Shown here one piece after another: positions 50,270-59,683 of a stretch of 64,000 nt of DNA. Each line of letters opens with the position of its first letter. Within the stretch, counting starts at the first letter, position 1. Both the position numbers and the translations under genes were made by a program. This stretch comes from Rhodoblastus acidophilus (GTDB lineage: Bacteria > Pseudomonadota > Alphaproteobacteria > Rhizobiales > Beijerinckiaceae): assembly GCF_009720655.1 (NCBI RefSeq), contig NZ_WNKS01000004.1:186001-250000 (forward strand). Direction: 5' to 3'. The notes below the pieces were generated by a model, which saw nothing but the letters and a program-made list of their open reading frames with translations, ran no database searches and was not told the origin of the DNA.

Positions 50270-51781
50270 ATGAGTGCAAAAATGCTGCCGAAACCCGTCG
50301 CCGTTCTTGAGCCCAATACGTTCGAATATGAGCGCCTGCCGCTCGTAAAACCCACCGGCTTTCGCGAATATGACGCGCGTTGGCTGTTCGGCAAGGAGCT
50401 GAACCTTTTAGGCGTTCAGGCGCTCGGCCTCGGCCTCGCCACGCTTTTGAACGAAATGGGCGTCAAACCGCGCCTCGCCACCGGGCACGATTTCCGCTCC
50501 TATTCTCTGTCGATCAAGCAGGCGCTGATCTGCGGTCTGATGTCCGGCGGGGTTGAAGTGGTGGACATCGGCCTCGCGCTGTCGCCCATGGCGTATTTTG
50601 CTCAATTCGCGCTGGAGTGTCCGGCGGTGGCCATGGTCACGGCCTCGCACAACGATAACGGCTGGACCGGGGTCAAAATGGGCGCGCAGCGTCCGGTGAC
50701 CTTTGGTCCTGACGAAATGGGGCGGTTGCGCGATATCGTGCTCGCGGGACGCTTCGAGAGCCGCTCGGGCGGCTCCTACGAATATGTCGAAAATTTTGGC
50801 CGCATCTATCTCGACGATCTCGCGTCGGGCAAGAAACTCAGGCGCAAGCTCAAGGTGGTCGCGGCCTGCGGCAATGGCACCGCCGGCGCCTTCGCGCCGC
50901 AGCTGCTGGAGCGCCTCGGCTGCGAGGTGATCCCCCTCGATGTGACCCCCGACTACACGTTCCCGCGCTACAATCCCAATCCCGAAGATTTGGAGATGCT
51001 GCACGCCATGGCCGCCAAGGTGCGCGAAACCGGCGCCGACGTGGGCCTGGGTTTTGATGGCGACGGCGACCGTTGCGGCGTCGTCGACAACCATGGCGAG
51101 GAAATTTTTGCCGACAAGATCGGCGTCATGCTGGCGCGCGATCTTTCAAAACTGCACCGGGGCGCGACTTTTGTTGTCGACGTCAAATCCACCGGCCTGT
51201 TCGCCAGCGATCCCATGCTGCTGGCCCACGGCGTCAAGACCGATTACTGGAAGACCGGCCACAGCTACATCAAGCGCCGCGTCACCGAATTGAACGCGCT
51301 GGCGGGCTTCGAAAAATCCGGCCACTTCTTCTTCAATGCGCCGATCGGGCGCGGCTATGACGACGGCCTCTTGACTGCGGTGCATGTGCTGGAAATGCTC
51401 GACCGCAACCCTGGCAAGAGCATGGCCGATCTCTATGCCGACCTGCCGAAGACCTGGGGCTCGCCCACCATGTCGCCGCATTGCGCCGACGAGGTGAAGT
51501 ATGACGTCGTCGACCGGGTGATTTCGCGGTTCGAGGCCATGCAGGCGACGGGCGAAAAGATCATCGGGCAGGACATTGTCAGCCTCGTCACGGTGAATGG
51601 CGTGCGCGTGACCGTTGAGGACGGCACCTGGGGCCTGGTGCGCGCTTCGTCGAACAAGCCGGAACTGGTCGTCGTGATTGAAAGCCCGACCTCCAACGAA
51701 AACCTGCACGCCATGTTCAAGGCCGTCGACGCCGTGCTGCGCGAGAACCCGGAAGTGGGCGCGTACAATCAGATGATCTGA
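50270..51781 (+). CDS. manB: phosphomannomutase/phosphoglucomutase
   Basis: A 503-residue alpha-D-phosphohexomutase that makes mannose-1-phosphate for ManC. The phosphoserine loop is VTASHNDNGWTGVKMG (Ser near 126), the metal loop is GFDGDGDRCGVVDN (near 262), and VRASSNKPELVVVIES near the C-terminus binds the substrate phosphate. The start is ATG 50270 or ATG 50282; neither has a clear ribosome-binding site, because the terminator hairpin occupies that place. The long family (about 500 residues) is common in alphaproteobacteria. Confidence 0.93.
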   Translation: MSAKMLPKPVAVLEPNTFEYERLPLVKPTGFREYDARWLFGKELNLLGVQALGLGLATLLNEMGVKPRLATGHDFRSYSLSIKQALICGLMSGGVEVVDIGLALSPMAYFAQFALECPAVAMVTASHNDNGWTGVKMGAQRPVTFGPDEMGRLRDIVLAGRFESRSGGSYEYVENFGRIYLDDLASGKKLRRKLKVVAACGNGTAGAFAPQLLERLGCEVIPLDVTPDYTFPRYNPNPEDLEMLHAMAAKVRETGADVGLGFDGDGDRCGVVDNHGEEIFADKIGVMLARDLSKLHRGATFVVDVKSTGLFASDPMLLAHGVKTDYWKTGHSYIKRRVTELNALAGFEKSGHFFFNAPIGRGYDDGLLTAVHVLEMLDRNPGKSMADLYADLPKTWGSPTMSPHCADEVKYDVVDRVISRFEAMQATGEKIIGQDIVSLVTVNGVRVTVEDGTWGLVRASSNKPELVVVIESPTSNENLHAMFKAVDAVLRENPEVGAYNQMI

Positions 51782-51891
51782 CGCGCAAAGGCCGCATTGC
51801 AAAATTCGCGTGGGCGTCGCGGGAATTTCATCCTATTTTTCCGTCCAAGCCGCCGGCCCAAGTGGCCGTTGGCAACTGACGGGAGTCGTTG

Positions 51892-52941
51892 ATGGAAATT
51901 CTCAGTTTCGCCGCTTCGGGTGAAAAGCAGGCGCTGGCGTCCTGGCGCTTCACCCGCCGCGCCCTGCGCGCCGACGACGTGCAGATCGACGTCAAATTTT
52001 GCGGGGTTTGCCATTCGGACCTGCACCAGGTCGACAATGATTGGGGCGGCTCGATCTATCCGATGGTGCCGGGCCATGAGGTCATCGGCATTGTCTCGGC
52101 CGTTGGTTCAAAGACGGTGCGCTTCAAGGTCGGCGACCGCGTCGGCGTCGGCTGCATGGTGGATTCTTGCCAAAGCTGCGAGCCCTGCGGGCAGGGGCTG
52201 GAGCAATATTGCGAGGAGATCCCAACCTACACCTATAATGCGCTCGACCGCCGGGACGGGACGCCGACCTATGGCGGCTATTCCGAAAAAATCGTCGTTT
52301 CCGAAAAATTCGTCGTCCGCATTCCCGATGCGCTCGACCTCGCCGGGGCCGCGCCGCTGCTGTGCGCGGGCATCACGACGTGGTCGCCGCTTCGGCATTG
52401 GAATGTTCATCCGGGTAGCCGCGTCGGCGTGATCGGCCTTGGCGGCCTGGGTCATATGGCGCTGAAACTCGCCAAGGCGCTGGGGGCGCAGGTCACTCTG
52501 TTCACCCGCTCGCCGGGCAAGGAGGCGGACGCCCGCCGCTTGGGCGCGGATGCCGTCGTGCTGTCCACTGACAGGGCGCAGATGAAGGCGGTGGCGAACC
52601 GGTTCGATCTGATCATCGACACCGTGCCCAACGACCATGACGTGAACCCGTATATTCCCACCTTGGCGCTCGACGGCGCGTTGGTGATGGTCGGTTTCAT
52701 TGGCAAGGGCAAGGACCCCGTCGACACCGTTCCGCTGATCTTTGGTCGCCGGTCAGTCGCCGGCTCGATCATCGGCGGCATCCGCGAGACCCAGGAGATG
52801 CTGGATTTCTGCGGCAAGCACGGGATTCATGCCGACATCGAGACGATCAAGGTCCAGGAGATCAACGAGGCCTACAAGCGCATGGCGAAAAGCGACGTCA
52901 AATATCGCTTCGTCATCGATATTGCGTCGTTGACAGAATAG
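51892..52941 (+). CDS. zinc-dependent NAD(P) alcohol dehydrogenase (YahK/CAD-like)
   Basis: A 349-residue medium-chain dehydrogenase. The catalytic zinc site is CGVCHSD (Cys37) with GHEVIGIV (His near 62), and the structural zinc Cys set is in CQSCEPCGQGLEQYC. The coenzyme fold is VGVIGLGGLGHMALKLAKAL. Motifs and length match the cinnamyl-alcohol-dehydrogenase-like group that reduces many aldehydes with NADPH; the natural substrate is unknown. The ATG at 51892 follows GGGAG; a TTG just before it is not needed. The gene stands alone between manB and repeat copy C. Confidence 0.92.
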   Translation: MEILSFAASGEKQALASWRFTRRALRADDVQIDVKFCGVCHSDLHQVDNDWGGSIYPMVPGHEVIGIVSAVGSKTVRFKVGDRVGVGCMVDSCQSCEPCGQGLEQYCEEIPTYTYNALDRRDGTPTYGGYSEKIVVSEKFVVRIPDALDLAGAAPLLCAGITTWSPLRHWNVHPGSRVGVIGLGGLGHMALKLAKALGAQVTLFTRSPGKEADARRLGADAVVLSTDRAQMKAVANRFDLIIDTVPNDHDVNPYIPTLALDGALVMVGFIGKGKDPVDTVPLIFGRRSVAGSIIGGIRETQEMLDFCGKHGIHADIETIKVQEINEAYKRMAKSDVKYRFVIDIASLTE

Positions 52942-52960
52942 CTGATGGAGGCGTGGACCG

Positions 52961-53006
52961 CCCTCGTGCTTCGAGACGGCGCTTTCAGCGCCTCCTCAGC
53001 ATGAGG
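52961..53006 (+). repeat. dispersed palindromic repeat, copy C
   Basis: CCCTCGTGCTTCGAGACGGCGC - TTTCA - GCGCCTCCTCAGCATGAGG with a GGCGC/GCGCC stem. It matches copies A and B near 43 kb and ends 1 base before the gor stop codon, in the convergent gap between the alcohol dehydrogenase gene and gor. Confidence 0.75.
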
Positions 53007-53007
53007 T

Positions 53008-54387
53008 CTATTGGTGGCGCGTGTAGCGCGCCGTCCGCGTCCGCAGGGTGACCAACTCTTCGGCCGCCGACGGATGCAGCGCCATGGTGGCGTCGAAATC
53101 GGCTTTTTTCGCGCCCAGCCTGAGGGATATGGCAAGGGCCTGAACCATTTCTCCGGCGTCCTCGCCGAGGATGTGGACGCCGAGCACGCGGTCGCTGTCG
53201 CCATCGACGACGATTTTCATGCGCGTGCGGTCGGCCCCGCCCGAAAGCGTGGCCTTCATCGGGCGGAAGCTGGTTTGATAGATATCGACGGTCGGATATT
53301 TTTCGCGCGCCTCGGTCTCTGTCAGGCCGACCGTGCCGATCTCCGGCGTGGTGAAGACGGCGGTGGGGATGAAGTCGTAATCCACCATCTGTACGCTGCC
53401 GCCGAACAGGCGGTCGGCCAGGAGATGGCCCTCGCGGATCGCCACCGGCGTCAGGTTGATCCGGTGCGTGACGTCTCCGACCGCATGGATCGACGGGACG
53501 TTGGTGCGGCTTTCGCAATCAACTCGGATGGCTCCATTCCATTCGCGTTCGACCCCCGCTTTCTCGAGTCCGAGGCCAACTGTGTGCGGCGCGCGGCCGG
53601 TGGCGATCAGAATCTGGTCGGCGGCGAGCGTTTCGCCATTGGAAAGGTTTATGCGCAGCCCATCGGCCGTATTGTCGATGGCGGTCGGCAGGACGCCGGC
53701 CATTTGCCGCGCCCCCGCCGCCGCCAGCGCCTCCGTCAAACCGTCGCGCATAAAATCGTCAAAGCCGCGCAGGATGCGGTCGGCGCGGAACAGCAGCGTG
53801 ACCTCCGCCCCGAGTCGCGCAAAAATGCTGGCGAACTCGACCGCGATATAGCCGCTGCCGACCACGACCAGTTTTTGCGGAAAGTCCGGCAAGTCAAAAA
53901 TTTCGTTGGAGGAAATGGCGTGCTCGATCCCGGGAATTTCCGGATGCATCTGCGGCGCACCGCCGGTCGCCACCAGAATATGTCTTGCGGTCAGGCGGCG
54001 TCCCGAGGTTTTGAGGAGCACTTCGTGCGGTCCCTCGATCTCGGCGCGCTCCTGCACGATCTCGACATTGGCCTTGGCGAGATTGGCGGCGTAGAGGCCT
54101 GACAGACGGCTGATCTCCGCCTCCTTGGCCGCCACGAGTTTGTTCCAGTCGAATTCGGGTTTTTGCGCCAGGCGCCAGCCAAAACTCTCCGCCGCCTCGA
54201 AATCGCCGGCAAAACGCGAGGCGTAGACATAGAGCTTTTTGGGTACGCAGCCCCTGATGACGCAGGTTCCGCCGATGCGGAATTCCTCGGCGACCATCAC
54301 CTTGGCGCCATGGCCCGCCGCGATGCGCGCCGCGCGCACGCCGCCCGATCCCGCGCCGATGACGAAGAGGTCGAGGTCAAACGTCAT
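53008..54387 (-). CDS. gor: glutathione-disulfide reductase
   Basis: A 459-residue FAD enzyme that reduces oxidised glutathione with NADPH. FAD binding is FVIGAGSGGVRAARIAAGHG; the redox disulfide is GGTCVIRGC with C42 and C47; the second nucleotide fold is VVGSGYIAVEFASIFARLG; the catalytic His is in MALHPSAAEE (near 438). These are the plant/bacterial glutathione reductase signatures rather than mercury reductase or trypanothione reductase. It starts directly after the DUF2059 stop (TGA-ATG, no gap). rpiA-DUF2059-gor is a common order in Hyphomicrobiales. Confidence 0.94.
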   Translation of the reverse strand: MTFDLDLFVIGAGSGGVRAARIAAGHGAKVMVAEEFRIGGTCVIRGCVPKKLYVYASRFAGDFEAAESFGWRLAQKPEFDWNKLVAAKEAEISRLSGLYAANLAKANVEIVQERAEIEGPHEVLLKTSGRRLTARHILVATGGAPQMHPEIPGIEHAISSNEIFDLPDFPQKLVVVGSGYIAVEFASIFARLGAEVTLLFRADRILRGFDDFMRDGLTEALAAAGARQMAGVLPTAIDNTADGLRINLSNGETLAADQILIATGRAPHTVGLGLEKAGVEREWNGAIRVDCESRTNVPSIHAVGDVTHRINLTPVAIREGHLLADRLFGGSVQMVDYDFIPTAVFTTPEIGTVGLTETEAREKYPTVDIYQTSFRPMKATLSGGADRTRMKIVVDGDSDRVLGVHILGEDAGEMVQALAISLRLGAKKADFDATMALHPSAAEELVTLRTRTARYTRHQ

Positions 54388-54864
54388 TCAGAAATCCTTG
54401 CCTTTGGCGCGCAGTTTTTCGCGCAATCGCGTGGTCAGGGTGACCGAGGCCGTGCGGCGCCAGTCGTCCAGGACGGGGCCGAGATCGGCCAGGATCGCCG
54501 GCTGCGCCGCGACATAGGCTTTTCCGGACGGGCCCGCAAAAAACACCGCGCAATCCGCCAGTTCGCGCCGCGACAGTTTTTGCGCGTAGATGGCGGCGGC
54601 TTTGGCCGTCATTTCGTCGGCTTCGGCGTCGAAAGCCGGCTGCATTTCGGCAAGCGCCGCCTGAAGGTCGCTGGCGAGTTCCGGTCTGGTGGTGGCGGCG
54701 CGCGAAAGGTCCATGCGCATGGCTTCGGTCAGCCCGCGAAACGAGCGCGAGAGGCCCGAATTCTCGACGACCAGCCGCGCCAGCCGCAGCGAATCTTCCC
54801 CCTCTTGCGCAAAGACGGGAAAGGCGAGGGCGGCGACCAGAAGCGGGGCGAGCAGGCGGCGCAT
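54388..54864 (-). CDS. exported DUF2059 protein
   Basis: A 158-residue protein with a signal peptide (MRRLLAPLLVAALAFPVFAQ). The DUF2059 core follows: LARLVVENSGLSRSFRGLTE, then FDAEADEMTAKAAAIYAQKL and LADCAVFFAGPSGKAYVA. The family is periplasmic and helical with unknown function. The ATG at 54864 fits the signal peptide; the longer ORF runs into rpiA. It starts 10 bases after rpiA and abuts gor. Confidence 0.87.
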   Translation of the reverse strand: MRRLLAPLLVAALAFPVFAQEGEDSLRLARLVVENSGLSRSFRGLTEAMRMDLSRAATTRPELASDLQAALAEMQPAFDAEADEMTAKAAAIYAQKLSRRELADCAVFFAGPSGKAYVAAQPAILADLGPVLDDWRRTASVTLTTRLREKLRAKGKDF

Positions 54865-54874
54865 TTTTCGCCTC

Positions 54875-55588
54875 TTAGGCCGAGAGATCGCCGAGCACGC
54901 GAATGCCGGCGGGGTCGGCGATGATGATGGCCGTGGCGAGACCAATGAACAGCCCATGCTCGACGACGCCGGGGATGGCGTTGAGCGCGGCGGCGAGTCC
55001 GTCGGGGTCGGGGATCACGCCGAAATCGCAGTCGAAAATCGCATTGCCGCCATCGGTGATGAAACGAGCCCCTGGCGCGCTATATCGAAGGCTGACAGGG
55101 CCATGACAGCCATTTGCCTTAGCCGCAAGCTCGATCTGCCGCGCTGTCGCGGTGAGGCCGAACAGGTCCGCTTCGACCGGCAGCTTGAACTTGCCGAGTT
55201 TTTCGACCTCCTTGGAGGCGTCGGTGATCACCACCATGCGCCTCGACGCCGCCGCGACGATTTTTTCGCGCAGCAGCGCGCCGCCGCCGCCCTTGATCAG
55301 GCGCAGTTTCGGATCGAACTCGTCGGCGCCGTCGACGGTGAGGTCGAGCTCCGGCGTTTCGTCCAGCGTCGAAAGCTTTATGTTCAAGCCTTCCGCCTGC
55401 GCGCGCGTACGCTCCGAGGTGGGAACGCAGATGACATCGAGTCCGTCGCGGACCTTTTCGCCAATGCAATCGACAAAGTGCGCGGCGGTGGAGCCGGTGC
55501 CCAGGCCGAGCTTCATTCCGGAGCGCACGAGCGCGGCGGCGCGCTCCGCAGCTTGCCGTTTCAACTGTTCGACGGGGGAAAGAGACAA
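54875..55588 (-). CDS. rpiA: ribose-5-phosphate isomerase A
   Basis: A 237-residue enzyme that interconverts ribose-5-phosphate and ribulose-5-phosphate. Signatures are [40 protein letters not shown] and [12 protein letters not shown], with the catalytic Glu and Lys. It starts [16 protein letters not shown]. It heads rpiA-DUF2059-gor and lies 60 bases after the ABC transporter gene on the same strand. Confidence 0.96.
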   Translation of the reverse strand: MSLSPVEQLKRQAAERAAALVRSGMKLGLGTGSTAAHFVDCIGEKVRDGLDVICVPTSERTRAQAEGLNIKLSTLDETPELDLTVDGADEFDPKLRLIKGGGGALLREKIVAAASRRMVVITDASKEVEKLGKFKLPVEADLFGLTATARQIELAAKANGCHGPVSLRYSAPGARFITDGGNAIFDCDFGVIPDPDGLAAALNAIPGVVEHGLFIGLATAIIIADPAGIRVLGDLSA

Positions 55589-55648
55589 GGCGCAATCTCC
55601 TGATGACAGGACTAGGGCTAAAGGCTCAGCCGTCGAAAGGCAATCGGC

Positions 55649-57523
55649 CTAAATTTGCGACGCGCCAAACAGTTCTTCGTCATCGCGTTTTTCCTCGGGC
55701 GGGATCACCGGCGTTTCGTCCTGCGCCTGCCCCTCCTGTTCCGCGAGTTGGCGGTTCCACAAGGCCGCGTAAACCCCGCCTTGGGCGAGCAGGGTTTCGT
55801 GGTCGCCGCGCTCGACGAGCGCGCCCTTGTCCATGACCAAAATCTCGTCGGCGTTGACGATGGTCGACAGGCGGTGGGCGATCACGATCGTCGCCCCTCG
55901 GCGCGGAAGCTCTTCGAGCGTCGCCTGGATCTCGCGCTCGGTCAGCGTGTCGAGCGCGCTGGTGGCCTCGTCGAGCACCAGGATCGAAGGGTCTTTCAGC
56001 AGGGTGCGGGCGATGGCGACGCGCTGCTTTTCGCCGCCGGACAATTTGAGGCCCCGTTCGCCGACCTGGGCGTCGTAACCGCCGGGCGCCACTTCGACAA
56101 ATTTGTCGATCCGCGCCAGGGCCGCCGCCGCGCGCATCTCTTCCTCGCTCGCCTCGGGGCGCCCGTACAGGATGTTATAGCGGATGGTGTCGTTGAACAG
56201 CACGTTGTCCTGGGCCGCCATGCCGATGCTGGCCCGCAGCGACTCCAGCGAAACCGTCGAAATATCCTGGCCGTCGATGAGGATGCGGCCCTGCTGCGGC
56301 TGGTAAAAGCGGAAGATCAGCCGCGAAATCGTGCTTTTTCCGGCGCCGGAGGGACCGACGATCGCCACGGTCTTGCCGGCGGGCGCTTCAAAGCTCAGCC
56401 CGCGTAAAATGGGGCGGGCGGGGTCGTAGGCGAAATGGACGTCGTCGAAGCGGACGGCGCCGGCGCTGACCACCAGGGCCGGCGCATCGGGCGCGTCGGA
56501 GATTTCGTTCGGCTGTCGCAAAATGTCGAACATGGCGGCGATGTCGATCAACGCCTGCTTGGTCTCGCGATAGAGCATCCCCATGAAGTTCAGCGGCTGG
56601 TAAAGCTGGATCATCATGGTGTTGAGCAGGACGAAATCGCCGACGGTGTGGCGTCCCGCCTTGATCCCGGTGACGCAGAGCGACATCATCGCGATCATGC
56701 CGGTGGTGAAGATCAGCGCCTGGCCGAAATTCAGAACGTTGAGCGACACATAGCTCAGCACGCTGTTTTTCTCGTAGCGCGCCATGGTGCGGTCGTAGCG
56801 CTCGGCCTCGCGTTTTTCGGCGCCGAAATATTTGACCGTTTCGTAGTTCAGCAGCGAGTCAATGGCCTTGGCGTTGGCGTCGGTGTCGCTTTCGTTCATC
56901 GAGGCGCGGATGCCGATCCGCCAGTTGGTGGCGACGAAAGTATAGGAGAGATAGGCGACCACCGTCACCGCGACGATCCCCACGTAACGCGCGTCGAACT
57001 GGAAGTACAGCACGCCGCAGACCAGGGCGAGCTCCAGGATCGTTGGAGCCCCCGTCAGCATGACCAGGCGGGTCAGCGTTTCGATGGCGTTGCGGCCGCG
57101 CTCGAGCACGCGCGTCAACGCGCCGGTCTTGCGCTCCAGATGAAAGCGCAGCGGCAGCGCGTGCAGATGGACGAACACGTCGAGCGCGAGGCGGCGCACC
57201 GCGTTCATCGCCACCTTGGCGAACATGCCGTCGCGCGCCTGCGTGAATCCGACCATGGCGACGCGCAGCGCGCCGTAAAGCACGGTCATGGCGATGGGGC
57301 CGGCGATAAGGCCGGGCGAAACCTCCACCCCCTTCGCAAGGTCGGTGAGGGCGTCGGTCGCCCATTTGAAGGCGTAGGGCATCCCGATCGTCGCCAGTTT
57401 GGCGAGGATCAGCAGGGCGAAGGAGATGAAAATGCGAATCTTCAGGTCGGCGCGCCGGCTCGGCCAGACATAGGGCCACAATTCCAGCAGGACCGTCGAC
57501 AGGCGGGGGGCGTTTTCGTTCAT
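55649..57523 (-). CDS. Atm1-type ABC exporter (half-transporter)
   Basis: A 624-residue protein with an N-terminal membrane domain (about 25-310, six segments expected) and a C-terminal ATPase. LRFHLERKTGALTRVLERG and LLNYETVKYFGAEKRE are strong marks of the Atm1/ABCB7 group. Walker A is VGPSGAGKSTISRLIF (near 389), the signature is LSGGEKQRVAIART (near 494), followed by ILVLDEATSALDT. Characterised bacterial members export glutathione conjugates. The ATG at 57523 is preferred to one 15 codons upstream. It lies upstream of rpiA and gor on the same strand. Confidence 0.9.
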   Translation of the reverse strand: MNENAPRLSTVLLELWPYVWPSRRADLKIRIFISFALLILAKLATIGMPYAFKWATDALTDLAKGVEVSPGLIAGPIAMTVLYGALRVAMVGFTQARDGMFAKVAMNAVRRLALDVFVHLHALPLRFHLERKTGALTRVLERGRNAIETLTRLVMLTGAPTILELALVCGVLYFQFDARYVGIVAVTVVAYLSYTFVATNWRIGIRASMNESDTDANAKAIDSLLNYETVKYFGAEKREAERYDRTMARYEKNSVLSYVSLNVLNFGQALIFTTGMIAMMSLCVTGIKAGRHTVGDFVLLNTMMIQLYQPLNFMGMLYRETKQALIDIAAMFDILRQPNEISDAPDAPALVVSAGAVRFDDVHFAYDPARPILRGLSFEAPAGKTVAIVGPSGAGKSTISRLIFRFYQPQQGRILIDGQDISTVSLESLRASIGMAAQDNVLFNDTIRYNILYGRPEASEEEMRAAAALARIDKFVEVAPGGYDAQVGERGLKLSGGEKQRVAIARTLLKDPSILVLDEATSALDTLTEREIQATLEELPRRGATIVIAHRLSTIVNADEILVMDKGALVERGDHETLLAQGGVYAALWNRQLAEQEGQAQDETPVIPPEEKRDDEELFGASQI

Positions 57524-57587
57524 CGTCAGGCGTGCATATATGAGCGAACGCCGTCGCGACAAGCGCATTCACGCCCCGGCCCCGGGA

Positions 57588-58067
57588 TCAGCTGTGCAAG
57601 CCCGGCTGGTCGCCGCGCTCGGGGATCTTTTGCGCGCGTGGCTTGCGCCGGCCGAATTCCCCCTTGAAGGCGGCTTTCCAGATTGCGATCGCCTCGTCCT
57701 CGCTGCTGGCGGTGATGAATTGCGGCGGCGTCACCGGCAGGCCGTCGCGCTCGAAACAGGCCACCATGAACAGGGACAGGTGCTTCGGATTGCACTGCTT
57801 GGCTTGCTTGAGCAGGTCGCCCGCGTCGCAGATGGCGTCCTGCGCCTGGATCAGCTCTTCGCGAGCTTCGGGCGACGCCGCCTCCATGGCTTCCGCCCAC
57901 AGCCGCATTCCCGCGGCCTCGTAAAGATCGCCGGCCAGTTTGCGCGCGCGCGTCAGTGGCAGGGTGAGCGTCAGCTTGCCGGCTACGCGCTTCTTTTGCT
58001 CGAGGGGAGCGGATTTTTCCGGGGTCGACCGGGCGCCCGGAGCGCGCGCCTTGCTCTTCTTTGCCAT
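57588..58067 (-). CDS. hypothetical protein with basic N-terminus
   Basis: A 159-residue protein starting MAKKSKARAPGARSTPEKSA, with a Lys/Ala/Pro-rich N-terminal 35 residues, then LTLTLPLTRARKLAGDLYEA and a helical middle (AREELIQAQDAICDAGDLLK), and a C-terminal part with VTPPQFITASSEDEAIAIWK. I do not recognise a family. An in-frame ATG at 58106 would add 13 residues. It is upstream of the Atm1 gene on the same strand with a 64-base gap, and divergent from the porin gene. Confidence 0.65.
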   Translation of the reverse strand: MAKKSKARAPGARSTPEKSAPLEQKKRVAGKLTLTLPLTRARKLAGDLYEAAGMRLWAEAMEAASPEAREELIQAQDAICDAGDLLKQAKQCNPKHLSLFMVACFERDGLPVTPPQFITASSEDEAIAIWKAAFKGEFGRRKPRAQKIPERGDQPGLHS

Positions 58068-58273
58068 GGTGAACAACAAACTCTGGTTCTGTGACTTGGC
58101 GCGCATGTTATCGGAAAATCCGCCGGGCGACACTGGCTCGGTCCACGCTCGACCAGGCAAGCCCTGGTGGATGTTCGCAGATTTGAATCGTTCCATACCG
58201 ATGCTAATGCTTGTCAAGCTTGGCGCGATCGCCGATTTTCCACGGGCGGGATGAGATACGGGCGAGAGGCCGG

Positions 58274-59587
58274 ATGCTGAACACGTGCAAGAAATCGGCG
58301 CTGGCCGCTTGTCTCGCCCTGTTCGCCGCCTCAGCGCGCGCCGATGACGGGCCGCCCTCGATCATCAGTTCGGTCCCGGCGCTCGCCCCCTACGGCGACT
58401 TCAAGAAAATGCTGGCCGACCAGGGCGTGACCCTTCAGAACACCTATATCGGCGAAGTCCTTGGCAATCCGACCGGCGGCGCGCGCCAGGGCGTGATCGC
58501 CGAAGGGCGCCTCGACACGGTGATCGAAGCCGACATGGGCAAGATCGCCAATCTGAACGGCGGAACATTCCACGCCGAGGGTTTTTGGATCCAAGGCATT
58601 GGACTCTCGCGCTACTATTTGAACAACCTGCTGCCGGCGAGCTATATCGAGGCCATGCCCACCATCCGGCTCTATGAGCTGTGGTACGAGCAAAAGCTCT
58701 TCGACGACAAGGTCGCCGTGAGAATCGGCCAGCTCGGCGCGGACACTGATTTCGTCTCGTCGAAATACGCGCAGCTTTTCATCAATTCCACGACGGGATG
58801 GCCCGGCCTCCTCGCCTGGGACATGCCGAGCGGCGGCTCCGCCTACCCGTTTTCGGCGCTGGGCGCGCGCGTCAAATATGACATCAACGACGCCTTCACT
58901 TACGTCGTCGCCGTCTACGACGGCAATCCCGCGGGACCCGGAACCGGCGATCCGCAGCTCCGCGACCCCTATGGCCTCAATTTCCGCCTGACCGATCCGC
59001 CGCTGGTCATGCAGGAACTGCAGATCAAATATAACCAGGACAAGGACGCGCCGGGCCTTGCGGGAACGATCAAGCTGGGCGCGTGGCGGAATTTCGGCAT
59101 GTTCAACGACGTCGACGGCCGTCCTTTCGTCATTGTCGGTCTGCCCGTGCCGGTTCACTCGGGCGACTACGGATTTTACGGCATCATCGACCAGCAGCTG
59201 ATCAGGGCGCCGGGCGATGCGACCAAGGGGCTGGGCGCCTTCTTCCGCGCATTCACCGCGCCGGGCGACCGCAACGTTTCGGATTTCGATTTCGACACCG
59301 GCGTCAACCTGTCCGGCTTCTTCGACGGGCGGCCGAACGACATCGCCGGCCTTTGCTTCGCCTTCATGCGCATTTCCAACGCCACGGCGAATTCCGTCAT
59401 CGAGGCGGGCTATTCCGTGCGTCCCGATTTCGAGGCGCTGGTCGAGGCGACCTATCAGGCGCAGGTCGTTCCTGGCCTCAGCGTCCAGCCGGTCGTTCAA
59501 TATGTGATTCATCCCGGCGCGCAACTGGACGGCGGAACCCACCCCAACGCCCTGGTCCGGGGCGTCGGCGGCGCCGTGAATTTCTGA
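58274..59587 (+). CDS. OprB-type carbohydrate-selective porin
   Basis: A 437-residue outer-membrane barrel protein. The signal peptide is MLNTCKKSALAACLALFAAS with ARADD at the cleavage site. OprB signatures include LADQGVTLQNTYIGEVLGN, IRLYELWYEQKLFDDKVAVR, IGQLGADTDF, and VQPVVQYVIHPGAQLDGGTH; it ends in Phe as barrel proteins do. Passive uptake of sugars is known for the family. GAGAGGC precedes the ATG at 58274; the longer ORF start lacks a signal sequence. Proximity to glk (2 kb) fits sugar use. Confidence 0.9.
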   Translation: MLNTCKKSALAACLALFAASARADDGPPSIISSVPALAPYGDFKKMLADQGVTLQNTYIGEVLGNPTGGARQGVIAEGRLDTVIEADMGKIANLNGGTFHAEGFWIQGIGLSRYYLNNLLPASYIEAMPTIRLYELWYEQKLFDDKVAVRIGQLGADTDFVSSKYAQLFINSTTGWPGLLAWDMPSGGSAYPFSALGARVKYDINDAFTYVVAVYDGNPAGPGTGDPQLRDPYGLNFRLTDPPLVMQELQIKYNQDKDAPGLAGTIKLGAWRNFGMFNDVDGRPFVIVGLPVPVHSGDYGFYGIIDQQLIRAPGDATKGLGAFFRAFTAPGDRNVSDFDFDTGVNLSGFFDGRPNDIAGLCFAFMRISNATANSVIEAGYSVRPDFEALVEATYQAQVVPGLSVQPVVQYVIHPGAQLDGGTHPNALVRGVGGAVNF

Positions 59588-59683
59588 CGCGCCCGGCGAG
59601 AAGCGGAAACTGGCGGCGCCGCAAGCGCGGTTTCGCATGGAACTCGCTTGCCGGAAAACACGCTTGGTCGTAACATCTCGTCC

